DNA of 36,039 nucleotides, taken from positions 1 to 36,039 of the forward strand of contig CAINXC010000672.1 in NCBI GenBank assembly GCA_903854655.1, written 5' to 3'. This document shows positions 16,526-25,512 of the stretch, piece after piece (position 1 is the first letter of the stretch; each line of letters opens with the position of its first letter). The notes beneath the pieces are model-generated. The model saw only the letters and a list, made by a program, of their open reading frames with translations, did no database searches and had not been told where the DNA came from. The stretch comes from an uncultured Verrucomicrobiota bacterium (GTDB taxonomy: Bacteria; Verrucomicrobiota; Verrucomicrobiia; Verrucomicrobiales; Verrucomicrobiaceae). A program made the position numbers and the translations under genes.

Positions 16526-17002
16526 TCAAGCCCTTGCGACGCAGGCGGCGAAGCGCTCCAGCATCTCGCCCCAGCCCTTGTGGAAGCCCATCTGCTCGTG
16601 CTGGTCGCGCTTCTCCTGGCTGAAATGGGCGGCGGTGGCGGTGTACTTCGTGCGGCCGCCACCCAAGTCCTCGAAGGCATGGGTGGCGACCATGAAGGCC
16701 TCGGGCGAGGGCCGGCCGTCGGCATCCAGCTTGTCGGTGAAAACAAGGCGATGGGGCGGCACCACCTCGACGAAAAAGCCGCTGTTCGGGTATTCGTTGC
16801 CGGCGGGGTCGCGCAACACCGTGCGGAAGACGCCGCCGGGCCGCAGGTCCATCTCCACCACCGGGGTGGTCATGCCATGCGGCCCCCACCAGTCGCCGAA
16901 CTTCGAGGGATCGGTCCAGGTCTGGAAGACCTTGTCGGGCGGTGCGTCGATCACGCAGGAGACCACGAGGTCAAGCGATTCAGCAGGGGCGGCAGGGCTC
17001 AT
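16526..17002 (-). CDS. AHSA1-type SRPBCC protein
   Basis: A 158-residue protein of the Aha1-C-like SRPBCC group, with family-typical VIDAPPDKVFQTWTDPSKFG, DWWGPHGMTTPVVEMDLRPG and GFHKGWGEMLERFAA. Such proteins are small ligand-binding or stress-related proteins, often encoded beside VOC or YciI proteins and ECF sigma factors. It starts about 30 nt after the VOC gene on the same strand, so co-transcription is likely. The frame is open much further upstream, but that overlaps the VOC gene and is rejected. Confidence 0.85.
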   Translation of the reverse strand: MSPAAPAESLDLVVSCVIDAPPDKVFQTWTDPSKFGDWWGPHGMTTPVVEMDLRPGGVFRTVLRDPAGNEYPNSGFFVEVVPPHRLVFTDKLDADGRPSPEAFMVATHAFEDLGGGRTKYTATAAHFSQEKRDQHEQMGFHKGWGEMLERFAACVARA

Positions 17003-17031
17003 GGGACGGGCCTGGTCTGGGGTGTGGCGGG

Positions 17032-17514
17032 CTATTCTTCGCCCCCGGCGCAGGCGGCTTTCGAGGCTTCCAGGATCTGCTCGTGGGTGAGGTCCTGGAC
17101 GTGGGTGGCGATGGACCACTGGTGCCCGAAGGGATCGATGACCAGGCCGTAGCGGTCGCCCCAGAACATGTCCTGCACCGGCAGCTTCACCGTCGCGCCG
17201 GCGGCCACGGCGGTGGCGGCCACGGCATCCGCATCCGTGACGTAAAGGTGGATGGTGACGGCGGTGCCGCCCAGCGCCTTCGGCCCCAGCGCGCCCCACT
17301 GCGGGCACTCGTCGTGCAGCATGAGGGCGGAGTCGCCAATGGTGAACTGCGCGTTCATGACCTTGCCATCGGGCCCGCACAGGCAGGATTTGACGACGGC
17401 GCCGAAGGCCTTCTTGTAGAACTCAAGGGCCGCCTCGCCGCCGGCGCAGCACAGGTGCGGGGTGACGGTGTGCATGCCTTCAGGGATGGGCTTGACGGTG
17501 GACGGGGTGCTCAT
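17032..17514 (-). CDS. VOC (glyoxalase/PhnB-like) protein
   Basis: A 160-residue protein with two beta-alpha-beta-beta-beta modules of the vicinal oxygen chelate fold. It has PhnB-like landmarks: TPHLCCAGGEAALEFYKKAF near the start, NAQFTIGDSALMLHDE in the middle, and WGDRYGLVIDPFGHQWSIAT near the end. Members include resistance and metabolic enzymes, and many PhnB-like proteins lack a proven reaction, so no substrate is given. It is the first gene of the leftward trio. The 5' flank contains the REPIN-rich interval. Confidence 0.85.
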   Translation of the reverse strand: MSTPSTVKPIPEGMHTVTPHLCCAGGEAALEFYKKAFGAVVKSCLCGPDGKVMNAQFTIGDSALMLHDECPQWGALGPKALGGTAVTIHLYVTDADAVAATAVAAGATVKLPVQDMFWGDRYGLVIDPFGHQWSIATHVQDLTHEQILEASKAACAGGEE

Positions 17515-17745
17515 GGGAACGGCTTTCTTTGTGGATGGGTGAGAGTTGGGAACAGGGAGCGGATCATCCGCCCCCCTTGAGGCGACGAATGAGCCATCGC
17601 CGGGCGGACATGGAAGTTCAATTTTTTTGTTTTAAGCAGCGGCAGTTTGCAGCCGGCAGGTTTCAAACCGGTCCAAAGCCCCCTCTCATGCACCGCAAAC
17701 CCTGTGCAAAAGAGCCGTGGAATCGCTCCCGCGCCCTGTGTTCCC

Positions 17746-17931
17746 GGTTGGTGTACAGACTTTAGTCTGCCGGGGTGGCGGATCATTCATGACTTTCCAC
17801 TCCTTGAGCCCTCGCCGCTCCTTCGCTGGCGCGATGGAAACAAAGCACGTTTCCGTGGCCTGGCATATGTGAAGCAAGCAGCGCCGGGAGAAACGCGCCG
17901 CCGCCCCCAGACTAAAGTCTGTATTCCAACC
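17746..17931. repeat. REPIN-like element, copy 1
   Basis: About 186 bp bounded by inverted ends GGTTGG and CCAACC. Each end carries the palindrome CAGACTTTAGTCTG or its equivalent (17756-17769 and 17908-17921), followed inward by a GG.GGCGG stretch. The interior matches the copy at 21954-22121 in several blocks (GCGGA.CATTCA, TTTCCGTG.CCTGGC, CCCCGGA-like blocks). The element lies in the 720-bp interval between the VOC gene and the toxin gene; the rest of that interval (17515-17745, 17932-18012) holds nothing I recognise. Confidence 0.8.
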
Positions 17932-18012
17932 TCGCTCTCCAGGCACTGGGTGGCACCGTGTCAGCCGGTTATGCAGCGCCAGCGCGGAGATGTCTCCATG
18001 CTCCGCGTTCGC

Positions 18013-18130
18013 GGTTGTAGCACAGACTTTAGTCTGCCGGGATGGCGGGCCCTCCCTCCCCCCTTCTCATCAGCCTCCAGGGCGCAATGAACACAAGGCC
18101 CGCCTCCCTGGGAGCGCCGCAGCCCCGTGG
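18013..18130. repeat. half REPIN-like element
   Basis: This shares the left end of the REPIN-like elements: a GGTTGT end, the palindrome CAGACTTTAGTCTG at 18023-18036, then CCGGGATGGCGGG. Weaker interior similarity continues to about 18130. No right-hand palindrome is visible, so it looks truncated. It lies upstream of the toxin gene and inside the open frame that precedes it, an argument for a downstream toxin start. Confidence 0.65.
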
Positions 18131-18292
18131 AAACCGCATCCCGTCCCATACAACAACATACGCCGGGCTACACTGGCATACACAATCGCTCCTGGCGTCC
18201 TTTCCATCCGCCGGTTCGGGGTTATTCTCCACCCCATGCCAGGCGGGCCTGCCTCCGCGCCTGGAAAAACCCGGACCTCCTGCGGCGAAATC

Positions 18293-20743
18293 ATGGCCTC
18301 CACCACATCACCTTCAGAACCTTGTTCCGGGCCTCCGGGTAGTACACTATCGGACACCTACGTTGATCCGCCGGGTTTCGTGCGCGACATCTTCAGCCGG
18401 ACGCCCTCCGCGCCAGGGCAGGACCTGGGCGAGAACAGCCCCTGGGGCGGCGCCCGGCTCATCCCCTGCGACCCGGTGCCGTGGAGCCCGCCGGGCCAGT
18501 GTCCAGACCCGGACGGCGATGTCGTCAAACTGCCATACTTCCTGCGAGGCGATCACGCGGACCCAGGCGATGCGGTGGTGAAACTGCCCGAGCGTCCCAG
18601 CAACAGGCCGCCCGCCACCAACCCAACCAATGCGGACCTGTGGCCGGGAATCCGCGTGCAGGACTACCCGCCTGACCCCGCGCTCTCGCCCGAGCAGCAG
18701 TCCCTGCACGAGATCAACCTCAACGCCGCTCGCCTGCGCTCCCGCGCGGCCATGCTGCAACTCCAGGAGAATGACCTGGGCGCTTCGCAGCAGGCCCACG
18801 ACGCCTCGCTCGCCCGCCTGCAAAACGGCGTCACCGGCCCGGAGTCGCGCCAGGCGCTGGACCAGCATGACTACAACCGCGCCGACCTGGCCGTGCGCCA
18901 GCACACCCTGCGCACCGGCCGCGAGCAGCTTCAGCAGGCGCAGGCGGATCAGGATGCCCGCGTCCAGGCCCACCAGGACCGTTTTGCCGCGCCGTCAATT
19001 GGTACACTATCGTACACTACTGACCCCGGCGTGCCCTCACCCGCAGTCCCGTCCGGTGATGCGGCAGCCGCCAGCAGCGACGCACCGGCCCCTGCATCAC
19101 CCGACGCGGCGACCGCGCCTCCAAGCCCCGCGAATGGGGCCGATCAGCCGCCCCCAGTCCCGCAACCGGCCAGCCCGCCAGCGCCTGCCAATGACCCGCT
19201 GGCGGCCTATCAGGGCATCATCGGGCAGACTCTGGCCGATCTAGCAAAGGGCGATCCCGACGATGCCGCCAGGATCAGCCAGCGGCTGGAACAGGTGCCT
19301 CCTGGCGACCGTGAGCAGGTGCTCAATGCCATCATCGCCCGGCACAAAGGCGGTGATCGCGGCAGCCCTCAACCGGACTTGCCGCCCGGCGTCGCCACTC
19401 CGCCCGCCGGCACGGAATCGCACACCATCTCCGGAAATTCTGGTGACATCACCATCAACGGCGTGCGCCATGTGGACACTGGCAAGGAGCCAACACCCGC
19501 ACCCGCCGAGCCTGGCATTTCCAATCACGACAACGGCGCACCCCTGACGGCGGAGCAGTTCATGGCAGGGCTGGAGGCTGGCGGCGTCCACCTGAGCCCC
19601 AAGGACCGCGCCCAGATCGAGGAAATCTACAGCCGGCGGCTCAAACCCGAGCCGCCGCCCACCTTTCTCGACAAGTTCCTGGCGGCGGTGCAACTGCCCT
19701 TCCAGGGCCTGTGGAACTATGCCGGGGCCTCGCGTGGCGGCGGTCCCACCGCCCACGGCGCGGCAAAGACCCTCGGTCTGGATTTCCCCATGGATGCCGG
19801 GCAGACCCGGACCCTTCAGGAGAGCACGGACGGTCTTCTGACGTCCACTGGCGGCCTGGCTGGTGCACCTCGACAGTCCCTTTCCCTGCCAGCGCCCGCT
19901 CCCCGTCCGGTGCCAGCCCAGGTGGTGCGACCCGCCCCATCTGAAGAGCCTGCACCCTCTGACGCCCCCCTGAGATTCGATGGCAACCAGACGTGGCGCC
20001 AGGACCGGTCCGGCACCTGGCAGCCGGTGCCGGATGAGGAAATCCCACCCATCCCGCAACTGCCCATTTCAGGCAATGGGCAGGCAGCCCCTGGCCCAAC
20101 CGTCGTCCCACCGTCGGCGGGCAACTCCATTTTCCGCATCAATGGTGAGCCGTTCTACCGCGACGCCAGCGGCCGAATCCAGCACATCGACCCCGAGGGT
20201 TCCGTCACCCTCACCCCCCTTGACCCTGCCAACCCCGGCCACGCTGCGATCATTGATCAAGCGCAGCCGCAGCCCAAGCCAGGGGCCGGTGCTGCGCCCA
20301 TAGGAGCCCCTGGAACTCCGTGGACCAAGCCAAGTTATTGGCAGGGACCCTCGTCAAAGCGCGGGTCATGGGCAGGGCAGGAAGGAAATTCCGAGTTCCA
20401 CCTTAACGATCAAACTGCAGAAGAATACGGCGTGCCAAGAGGCACTCGCATTCCGTTCGTCACGGGCTCCCCGGATTTCTCCGGGGTTGCCGTTCCCATG
20501 CCGGACGGCACTCCAGGTGTGTTTGAGGTCCCCGGTCTGAAAGGTTTCCATGATGTTGACCAGAATATGATTCGCACCGAAATCACAAGGATCACCGGAA
20601 TGAGCCGGGGCGCTGTTGACGATTGGTTGAAGAACAACAAAATCTGCCTGCACCACTTCCTTGAAAACACAGTCCACCTGGCGCCTGAGAACTATCACCA
20701 GATTCATCACACCGGCGGGGCCGCATACCTGAGATCGAAATGA
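18293..20743 (+). CDS. polymorphic toxin-like protein with C-terminal HNH/EndoVII nuclease tip
   Basis: An 816-residue product. An ATG at 18236 is an alternative; the frame is open to 17990, but that part crosses a REPIN fragment. Residues about 100-235 are helical and Gln-rich (coiled-coil-like). About 235-640 are mostly Pro/Ala-rich linker with short helices. The last 130 residues are a toxin tip ending LHHFLENTVHLAPENYHQIH then HTGGAAYLR, matching the LHH/xHH branch of HNH/EndoVII nucleases, which cut nucleic acid. The following overlapping gene is a SUKH immunity protein, the classic partner. No signal peptide, membrane segment, PAAR, VgrG, Rhs or LXG domain is visible, so the export route is unknown. 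Confidence 0.75.
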   Translation: MASTTSPSEPCSGPPGSTLSDTYVDPPGFVRDIFSRTPSAPGQDLGENSPWGGARLIPCDPVPWSPPGQCPDPDGDVVKLPYFLRGDHADPGDAVVKLPERPSNRPPATNPTNADLWPGIRVQDYPPDPALSPEQQSLHEINLNAARLRSRAAMLQLQENDLGASQQAHDASLARLQNGVTGPESRQALDQHDYNRADLAVRQHTLRTGREQLQQAQADQDARVQAHQDRFAAPSIGTLSYTTDPGVPSPAVPSGDAAAASSDAPAPASPDAATAPPSPANGADQPPPVPQPASPPAPANDPLAAYQGIIGQTLADLAKGDPDDAARISQRLEQVPPGDREQVLNAIIARHKGGDRGSPQPDLPPGVATPPAGTESHTISGNSGDITINGVRHVDTGKEPTPAPAEPGISNHDNGAPLTAEQFMAGLEAGGVHLSPKDRAQIEEIYSRRLKPEPPPTFLDKFLAAVQLPFQGLWNYAGASRGGGPTAHGAAKTLGLDFPMDAGQTRTLQESTDGLLTSTGGLAGAPRQSLSLPAPAPRPVPAQVVRPAPSEEPAPSDAPLRFDGNQTWRQDRSGTWQPVPDEEIPPIPQLPISGNGQAAPGPTVVPPSAGNSIFRINGEPFYRDASGRIQHIDPEGSVTLTPLDPANPGHAAIIDQAQPQPKPGAGAAPIGAPGTPWTKPSYWQGPSSKRGSWAGQEGNSEFHLNDQTAEEYGVPRGTRIPFVTGSPDFSGVAVPMPDGTPGVFEVPGLKGFHDVDQNMIRTEITRITGMSRGAVDDWLKNNKICLHHFLENTVHLAPENYHQIHHTGGAAYLRSK

Positions 20744-21177
20744 ACACACCAGAAATACTGAAACACCTCCGACCCATTGGTGGAACGACCTTCCAGCCGG
20801 TCCAACCTGATGAAATTGCGGAAATCGAGCGGTTGCTGGCCAAAAAGCTGCCCGCTGACTATGTCGCTTTCATCACCAAATATGGGCATTGCGGAGTGGA
20901 TGGAGATGCCATCATAGGGGATCTCCTGGTCTTCTTTTTCTATGGTGGTGGATCTAAGATTGGAAGTCTCTTGAATGCGGTGAAGTGTTACGATGGCTTC
21001 GCAGAGAACGGGTGGCTGGTGATTGCCAGAGACCTGCTCGGAAACCTGTTCGCCCTGTACCCGGATACGGGAGAAATATGGTTCTCTGCTTTCACTCCCC
21101 AGGGGCCGGTGAACCTGGAACTTGCGACAAGCTTCACCGACTTTCTGAGCAAGATTGAAGTGAAGCCCATCGAGTAG
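20740..21177 (+). CDS. SUKH (SMI1/KNR4) immunity protein
   Basis: A 145-residue protein starting in the toxin stop (ATGA overlap). It has the SUKH plan: QPVQPDEIAEIERLLAKKLP, then PADYVAFITKYGHCGVDGDA, a middle GWLVIARDLLGNLFALYPDTG, and a C-terminal TSFTDFLSKIE helix. SUKH proteins bind and neutralise diverse nuclease toxins and are the most common immunity family next to HNH-type tips. The tight coupling makes it the cognate immunity for the upstream nuclease; its mode of binding is not deducible. Confidence 0.85.
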   Translation: MNTPEILKHLRPIGGTTFQPVQPDEIAEIERLLAKKLPADYVAFITKYGHCGVDGDAIIGDLLVFFFYGGGSKIGSLLNAVKCYDGFAENGWLVIARDLLGNLFALYPDTGEIWFSAFTPQGPVNLELATSFTDFLSKIEVKPIE

Positions 21178-21179
21178 CC

Positions 21180-21560
21180 TTGCCCGGGGTCGCCTATGCG
21201 GAAGGTGACCTCATCGCCCGCCCTCACGGCCGGGTCGGCAAATCCCTGCAAACCAAGATCGGCAACGAGGGCGATTTCAAGGCCACGGACGTCGGGTTTC
21301 ACCTCTTCGGCGACCAGTTCGACGGCCCCGTCAACCGGCTCAATGTCGTGCAGGGGGACGGGCAGTTGAACCTCCGGGGTTATGCTGAAATGGAAAGGGA
21401 GTGGAAGCAAATGCTCGTGGACAACCACCCGGTCAGGCCCAGGATTCGCATCGAATACGAAGGCGATAGTTTAAGACCATCGCGATTTTATGTGGACTAC
21501 GAGAACAGTGAGGGCATAACTCGACAGCGGGAGTTTGCCAACGCACCTCCGCTCCATTGA
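21180..21560 (+). CDS. orphan toxin tip, DNA/RNA non-specific endonuclease-like
   Basis: A 126-residue frame beginning at a TTG just after the SUKH stop; no ATG precedes the nuclease core. It resembles the Endonuclease_NS_2 type: an ATDVGFHLFGDQFDGP segment corresponds to the DxGH(L/I) catalytic motif (His present), then NRLNVVQGDGQLN, an EMEREWKQML helix, and an RIRIEYEGDSLRPSRFYVDY end. It lacks the long N-terminal delivery region, so it looks like a spare tip cassette that could be joined to the main toxin by recombination, as in CDI and Rhs loci. Whether it is ever expressed is uncertain. Confidence 0.6.
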   Translation: MPGVAYAEGDLIARPHGRVGKSLQTKIGNEGDFKATDVGFHLFGDQFDGPVNRLNVVQGDGQLNLRGYAEMEREWKQMLVDNHPVRPRIRIEYEGDSLRPSRFYVDYENSEGITRQREFANAPPLH

Positions 21561-21620
21561 CCCTGAGCTTACTACGCAATTGCACCTCATCTTCTGGATT
21601 ATTATCAAGACCTGGGAACC

Positions 21621-21974
21621 GTGGCCCATGAACAATTGCCGGAGGGCTGGCGCTCCTTCGAGCTCAAGGCGGCGTATGCTGCGGGCCGCATCACGCTGGC
21701 GCTCTCGTTCGTAGGCCCCAGCGGCATGGAGTATGATTACGATCCCGCGCCTGCGGCTTTCCTGCCGGTGGTGATGGGCCTGCGGAGATTCATGGGCCCC
21801 GCCGATGCCTGGGTGGGCATGACCTTCACCGCCCCAACGCCCACAAGCTACAAGGTCCACTTCGACTACGGCGATCCCAAAGCCGGCCTGACAGGCCGGG
21901 CACCAGAGGCAGCGCAAACAGGCGCGGGGACGGTCCCTGCGCTCTGTGGTCGCGGTTGGTGTACAGACTTTTAG
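21621..21974 (+). pseudogene. decayed YezG/DUF600-like immunity gene
   Basis: The frame from a GTG at 21621 gives HEQLPEGWRSFELKAAYAAG, a middle LRRFMGPADAWVGMTF, and KVHFDYGDPKAGL, the landmarks of YezG/DUF600 immunity proteins. In-frame codons upstream of the GTG (LDYYQDLGTVAHE) look like the family's first helix but have no ATG, so the 5' end may be lost. After GDPKAGL the family pattern stops, and the last residues are encoded by REPIN sequence (21954 onward). YezG-type proteins are known partners of NS_2-type nuclease toxins in Bacillus LXG loci, which supports pairing with the preceding orphan tip. Confidence 0.6.
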
Positions 21975-22121
21975 TCTGCCGGGGCGGCGGAGCATTCAAG
22001 ACCCCAGCCTCTTCGCTTCCCCGGCCACCGAAACACGGTGCTCATTTCCGTGCCCTGGCTTTTGTGGAATGAGCAGCCCCGGATAAACCCTCCGCCACCC
22101 CACAGACTAAAGTCTCCTGAG
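21954..22121. repeat. REPIN-like element, copy 2
   Basis: About 165 bp with the same architecture as copy 1. The left end is GGTTGG plus CAGACTTTTAGTCTG and CCGGGGCGGCGG. The right end is CCGCCACCCC plus CAGACTAAAGTCT (22103-22115). The left end overlaps the 3' end of the decayed YezG-like gene. Between here and the RCC1 gene (22122-22406) I see only a small CCC-TTCG-GGG hairpin at 22382-22391. Confidence 0.8.
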
Positions 22122-22406
22122 TAACTGACTTCGAGTTGCTCCCCGACAGGCAAAGGCTTCGCCTGTTCTTTTGCTGTACTCCAGCGAACCCACGGCACCG
22201 ATCCACAACCAGGGCTTAAAGAAGCGCGGGCGACAAGCTGTGCCGGCGGCAGACCATGCCTGATGGATGCGCTTCTTTGTCTTGTTTCACCCGGCTGTCT
22301 CCTGGGTTCGCGCATACAGCCGCGTTCCTGGTCACCAGGGCTGTGTCGCTGTGCTCCTTGCCCTTCGCTCCGTTGTCCTGCCCCTTCGGGGCTTCTGAGC
22401 AGGAAC

Positions 22407-25124
22407 CTAAAGCAGCCGCTTCACCCGATACATCCGCGCCGCCGCATTCACCGGCTTCGACCATGTCTCCGGCTGGCCGTAATCGGTCCAGAGGTAGCGT
22501 GAGGTGCCTGCCACGAGGCGGTGCACGGCGCTGTACCAGGTGGTGCCGGCGTCGTCGGAGTATTCCACGACATACGTTTGGCGCGGCACGCTGTTCCATT
22601 CCAGCACGGGGCCGTTGGCAGAATCACCCACACCCAGCAGCGGAACCAGCACGCCGTCCACAGGCCCGTCGCGCGGCTGGGGCTCGGCGAGGCTTTCGGC
22701 ATGAATGACGGGCTGCAGGTGGGTGCGGCGCAACGGGTCGTTGTAAGTCACCGTGAGGCTCACGGTTTCATCTTTCGCGATGGGCTGGGAATAGATGACT
22801 TCCACGACGCCAAATTTGCCGGCGGCGCTGCTGCTTTGAACGGTGACACCCGGCGCCAGATTGGAGATCTCCAGGCGCAGGCCGTTCAAGGCCACGCCCG
22901 TGGGATTGGCGAAGGTGATTTTTTGAATGACCGCTCCGGTGGAGCGATCGGTCACCGGCGGGCCGTAGGTGAGGCTGCTGCCCTTCACGCCCGGCTTGGT
23001 GGCATCATTGGAGACATAGATCCCGGTGCCGATGAGGTCGAGCGTGTAAACCGGCGTCGCGGGATCATTGCTGGTGATCTTCAGCGTGGCCTGGAGCGGC
23101 CCCAGCCGGGTGGGATTGAAGGAATAGCTCAGTTCTTGGGAGTCATTTTCGGCAACGATGACAGTGGTGGAGGGCTGCGGGGACAGGAGGCTGAACTGAT
23201 CCGCGTCGGGCCCCTCGATGACGGCGCTCGCCTGGAGCTGAAGGGTGCCGCCATTGACCAGGTTGACACGGTGTTCACGCTCGCTGCCAGGGCGCACGCC
23301 CCCGAAGTCGCCTGAAGCCTCGAACAAGGCCAGCGACTGATCGTATCCCGCCGCGATGGCCGTGACCCCGCTCAAGCCCGCCGGCAGGCTGATCTGGCGC
23401 CCGCCGTTGTAGCCCCAGGCGACCACGGTTCCATCCTGCTTCAGCGCCAGGGTGTGATACTCCCCTGCGGCGATGGCCACGACGTTGCTCAAGCCCCCCG
23501 GCACATCGCACTGGCCGAAGTCGTCCCAGCCCCAGGTGACCACGGTTCCGTCCTGCCTGAGCGCCACGGAGTGGTCCGTGCCCGCCGCGATGGCCACGAC
23601 GTTGCGCAAGCCCGCCGGGACTCTGATCTGGCCGAAACCATTGTAGCCCCAGGCCACCACACTGCCATCCCGCCTGAGCGCCAGGGCGTGCTCCTCGCCC
23701 GCCGCGACGGCCACGACACTGCTCAAGCCCCTGGGCACCTTGCACTGGCCGAAATCGTTCGAGCCCCAGGCGACCACGCCGCCATCCTGCTTGAGCGCCA
23801 CGCTGAAAATCCCTCCCGCCGCAACGGCCGCAACGTTGCTCAAGCCCGCCGGCACGCTTGTCTGGCCGTAGCTGTTGTCGCCCCAGCCGACCACGCTGCC
23901 ATCCTGCTTGAGCGCCACCGTGTGATCCGCTCCCGCCGCGACGGCCAGGACGTCGCTCAAGCCCGCTGGCACGGCGGTCTGCCCATGGCTCGTGTCGTCC
24001 CAGGTGGCGACGCTGCCATCCTGCATGAGCACCACGCTGTGCTCCGCCCCCGCCGCCATGGCCGCCACGCCGCCCAGGCCCTCCGGCTGAAAGGTGTCCG
24101 CACCCAGGTCCCTGCCCCAGGCGACCTCCTTCCTGCCCACGGAAGGGTTGCTCACCAGTTGATTCACGCAATCGCGCACCTCAAGTTTCGGCGCTGTGCC
24201 GGTGCCCGCAGTGAACAAGGCCAGCGAGTGATCGTATCCCGCCGCGACGGCCGTGACCCCGCCCAGGCCCGCAGGCACGCTTGTCTGGCCGCTGGCATTG
24301 TAGCCCCAGGCAACCACACTGCCGTTGCTCTTGAGCGCCAGGGTGTGCTGCCCGCCCGCCGCGATGGCCGCGACGTCGCACAAGGTCGCCGGCACGTCGC
24401 ACTGGCCGCAATTGTTCCCACCCCAGGCGACCACGCTTCCGTCCTGCTTGAGCACCACGGTGTGAGCCCCTCCCGCCGCGACGGCCACCACGCCGCCCAG
24501 GCCCGCCGGCACGTTGATCTCGCCGTTGCTGTTGTCGCCCCAGGCGACCACGCTGCCATCCCGCTTGAGCGCCACGACGTGCTCCCCGCCTGCCGCAATG
24601 GCCGCCACGCCGCTCAAGCCCGCTGGAACGTCGCACTGGCCGGAGTCGCCCCTGCCCCAGGCGACCACGCTGCCATCCTGCTTGAGCGCCACGGTGTAAT
24701 ACACTCCCGCCGCGATGGCCGTCACGCCGCCCAGGCCCGCCGGCACGGTGGTCTGGCCGTCGCCATTGTAGCCCCAGGCGGCCACGGTTCCGTCCTGCTT
24801 CAGCGCCACGGTGTGATACCCGCCCGCCGCGACGGCCGTCACGCCGCCCAGGCCCGCCGGCACGTTGGTCTCGCCGGACCCGTTGCCGCCCCAGGCGATC
24901 ACGCTTCCATCCTGCTTGAGCGCCACCGTGTGGTCCGCACCCGCCGCCATGGCCACCACGCCGCTCAAGCCCGCCGGCACCGTGTTTTCTCCAGCGCCCC
25001 CCCCGCCCCAGACAACAAGCTCGGAGGATGGCACAGGCGCCGCGACCACCCAGGACATGCCGGCGAGGAAGCATCCGAGGAGGCGGAGAAAAGGCAGGCA
25101 AAGTGCAGTATTCATGAGTGGCAT
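22407..25124 (-). CDS. secreted RCC1-repeat protein with two predicted seven-bladed propellers
   Basis: A 905-residue protein. Residues 1-29 are a signal peptide (FLAGMSWVVAAPVPSS region). Fourteen RCC1-type repeats of about 39 residues follow (consensus like HTVALKQDGSVVAWGYN, ending GQ..VPAGL). Repeats 1-7 and 8-14 form two blocks: each block starts with an AMAAGA..H variant and ends with AAGYD(H/Q)SLALF, so two complete seven-bladed propellers are likely. After about 625 comes a HYDIN/choice-of-anchor-D-like Ig domain (FSLLSPQPSTTVIV, then FNPTRLGPLQATLKITSNDP), then further beta domains. It is probably a surface or extracellular binding protein. Start ambiguity is three codons (25124 or 25115). 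Confidence 0.85.
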   Translation of the reverse strand: MPLMNTALCLPFLRLLGCFLAGMSWVVAAPVPSSELVVWGGGGAGENTVPAGLSGVVAMAAGADHTVALKQDGSVIAWGGNGSGETNVPAGLGGVTAVAAGGYHTVALKQDGTVAAWGYNGDGQTTVPAGLGGVTAIAAGVYYTVALKQDGSVVAWGRGDSGQCDVPAGLSGVAAIAAGGEHVVALKRDGSVVAWGDNSNGEINVPAGLGGVVAVAAGGAHTVVLKQDGSVVAWGGNNCGQCDVPATLCDVAAIAAGGQHTLALKSNGSVVAWGYNASGQTSVPAGLGGVTAVAAGYDHSLALFTAGTGTAPKLEVRDCVNQLVSNPSVGRKEVAWGRDLGADTFQPEGLGGVAAMAAGAEHSVVLMQDGSVATWDDTSHGQTAVPAGLSDVLAVAAGADHTVALKQDGSVVGWGDNSYGQTSVPAGLSNVAAVAAGGIFSVALKQDGGVVAWGSNDFGQCKVPRGLSSVVAVAAGEEHALALRRDGSVVAWGYNGFGQIRVPAGLRNVVAIAAGTDHSVALRQDGTVVTWGWDDFGQCDVPGGLSNVVAIAAGEYHTLALKQDGTVVAWGYNGGRQISLPAGLSGVTAIAAGYDQSLALFEASGDFGGVRPGSEREHRVNLVNGGTLQLQASAVIEGPDADQFSLLSPQPSTTVIVAENDSQELSYSFNPTRLGPLQATLKITSNDPATPVYTLDLIGTGIYVSNDATKPGVKGSSLTYGPPVTDRSTGAVIQKITFANPTGVALNGLRLEISNLAPGVTVQSSSAAGKFGVVEVIYSQPIAKDETVSLTVTYNDPLRRTHLQPVIHAESLAEPQPRDGPVDGVLVPLLGVGDSANGPVLEWNSVPRQTYVVEYSDDAGTTWYSAVHRLVAGTSRYLWTDYGQPETWSKPVNAAARMYRVKRLL

Positions 25125-25316
25125 CGCTCTTTGTCAGCAAAGAGCGGTTTCTGACATCCAACAATCGCAGATGGATGGCATGGCCTCCTTTTTACCACAA
25201 CCCAGGTGCAACGTCACATTAAATCCAGGTAATGGTCTGCGGCTCGCGCCTTGCATCAACCAGCACAAAAGTCACACAGGAAACAGCAAGGACATGCCCG
25301 TCCGCCCCAGGGGCAA

Positions 25317-25360
25317 GGAGCCTCCCGACAGCCCTGCCGGAAGAGGCTGACGGGGGCTCC
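25317..25360. other. hairpin in the divergent RCC1/Band-7 interval
   Basis: GGAGCCTCCCG (25317-25327) can pair with CGGGGGCTCC (25351-25360) with one bulge, closing a loop that holds a smaller AGCC/GGCT stem. It lies in the 388-bp interval between the divergent RCC1 and Band-7 genes, so it is not an obvious terminator. The rest of the interval shows no gene or clear promoter. Confidence 0.4.
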
Positions 25361-25512
25361 ACTTTCCATTCGATTTTGTAATTCTGTTCCGCCCGCCGGT
25401 GAACCAAATTGGCGGTGTAACCAAGTATATGCCTGGGTGCTATGAACGGCGAACGCGCCACGTGTTCCGCTTCGATGCCGCCCGGGCGATCCACAAGAAA
25501 ACTGCGATCCCT

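Noticed and set aside
17990..18292. Upstream extension of the toxin gene
   Set aside because: Passes through a REPIN fragment; the same repeat lies in non-coding DNA elsewhere, so this part is unlikely to be protein.
22500..25050. 117-bp periodic repeats considered as a CRISPR array
   Set aside because: The period matches 39-residue RCC1 repeats in an open frame; there are no constant repeats with unique spacers and no cas genes.
23454..25154. Rightward open frame of about 560 codons opposite the RCC1 gene
   Set aside because: Its internal repeats simply mirror the RCC1 repeats; no signal peptide or known motif.
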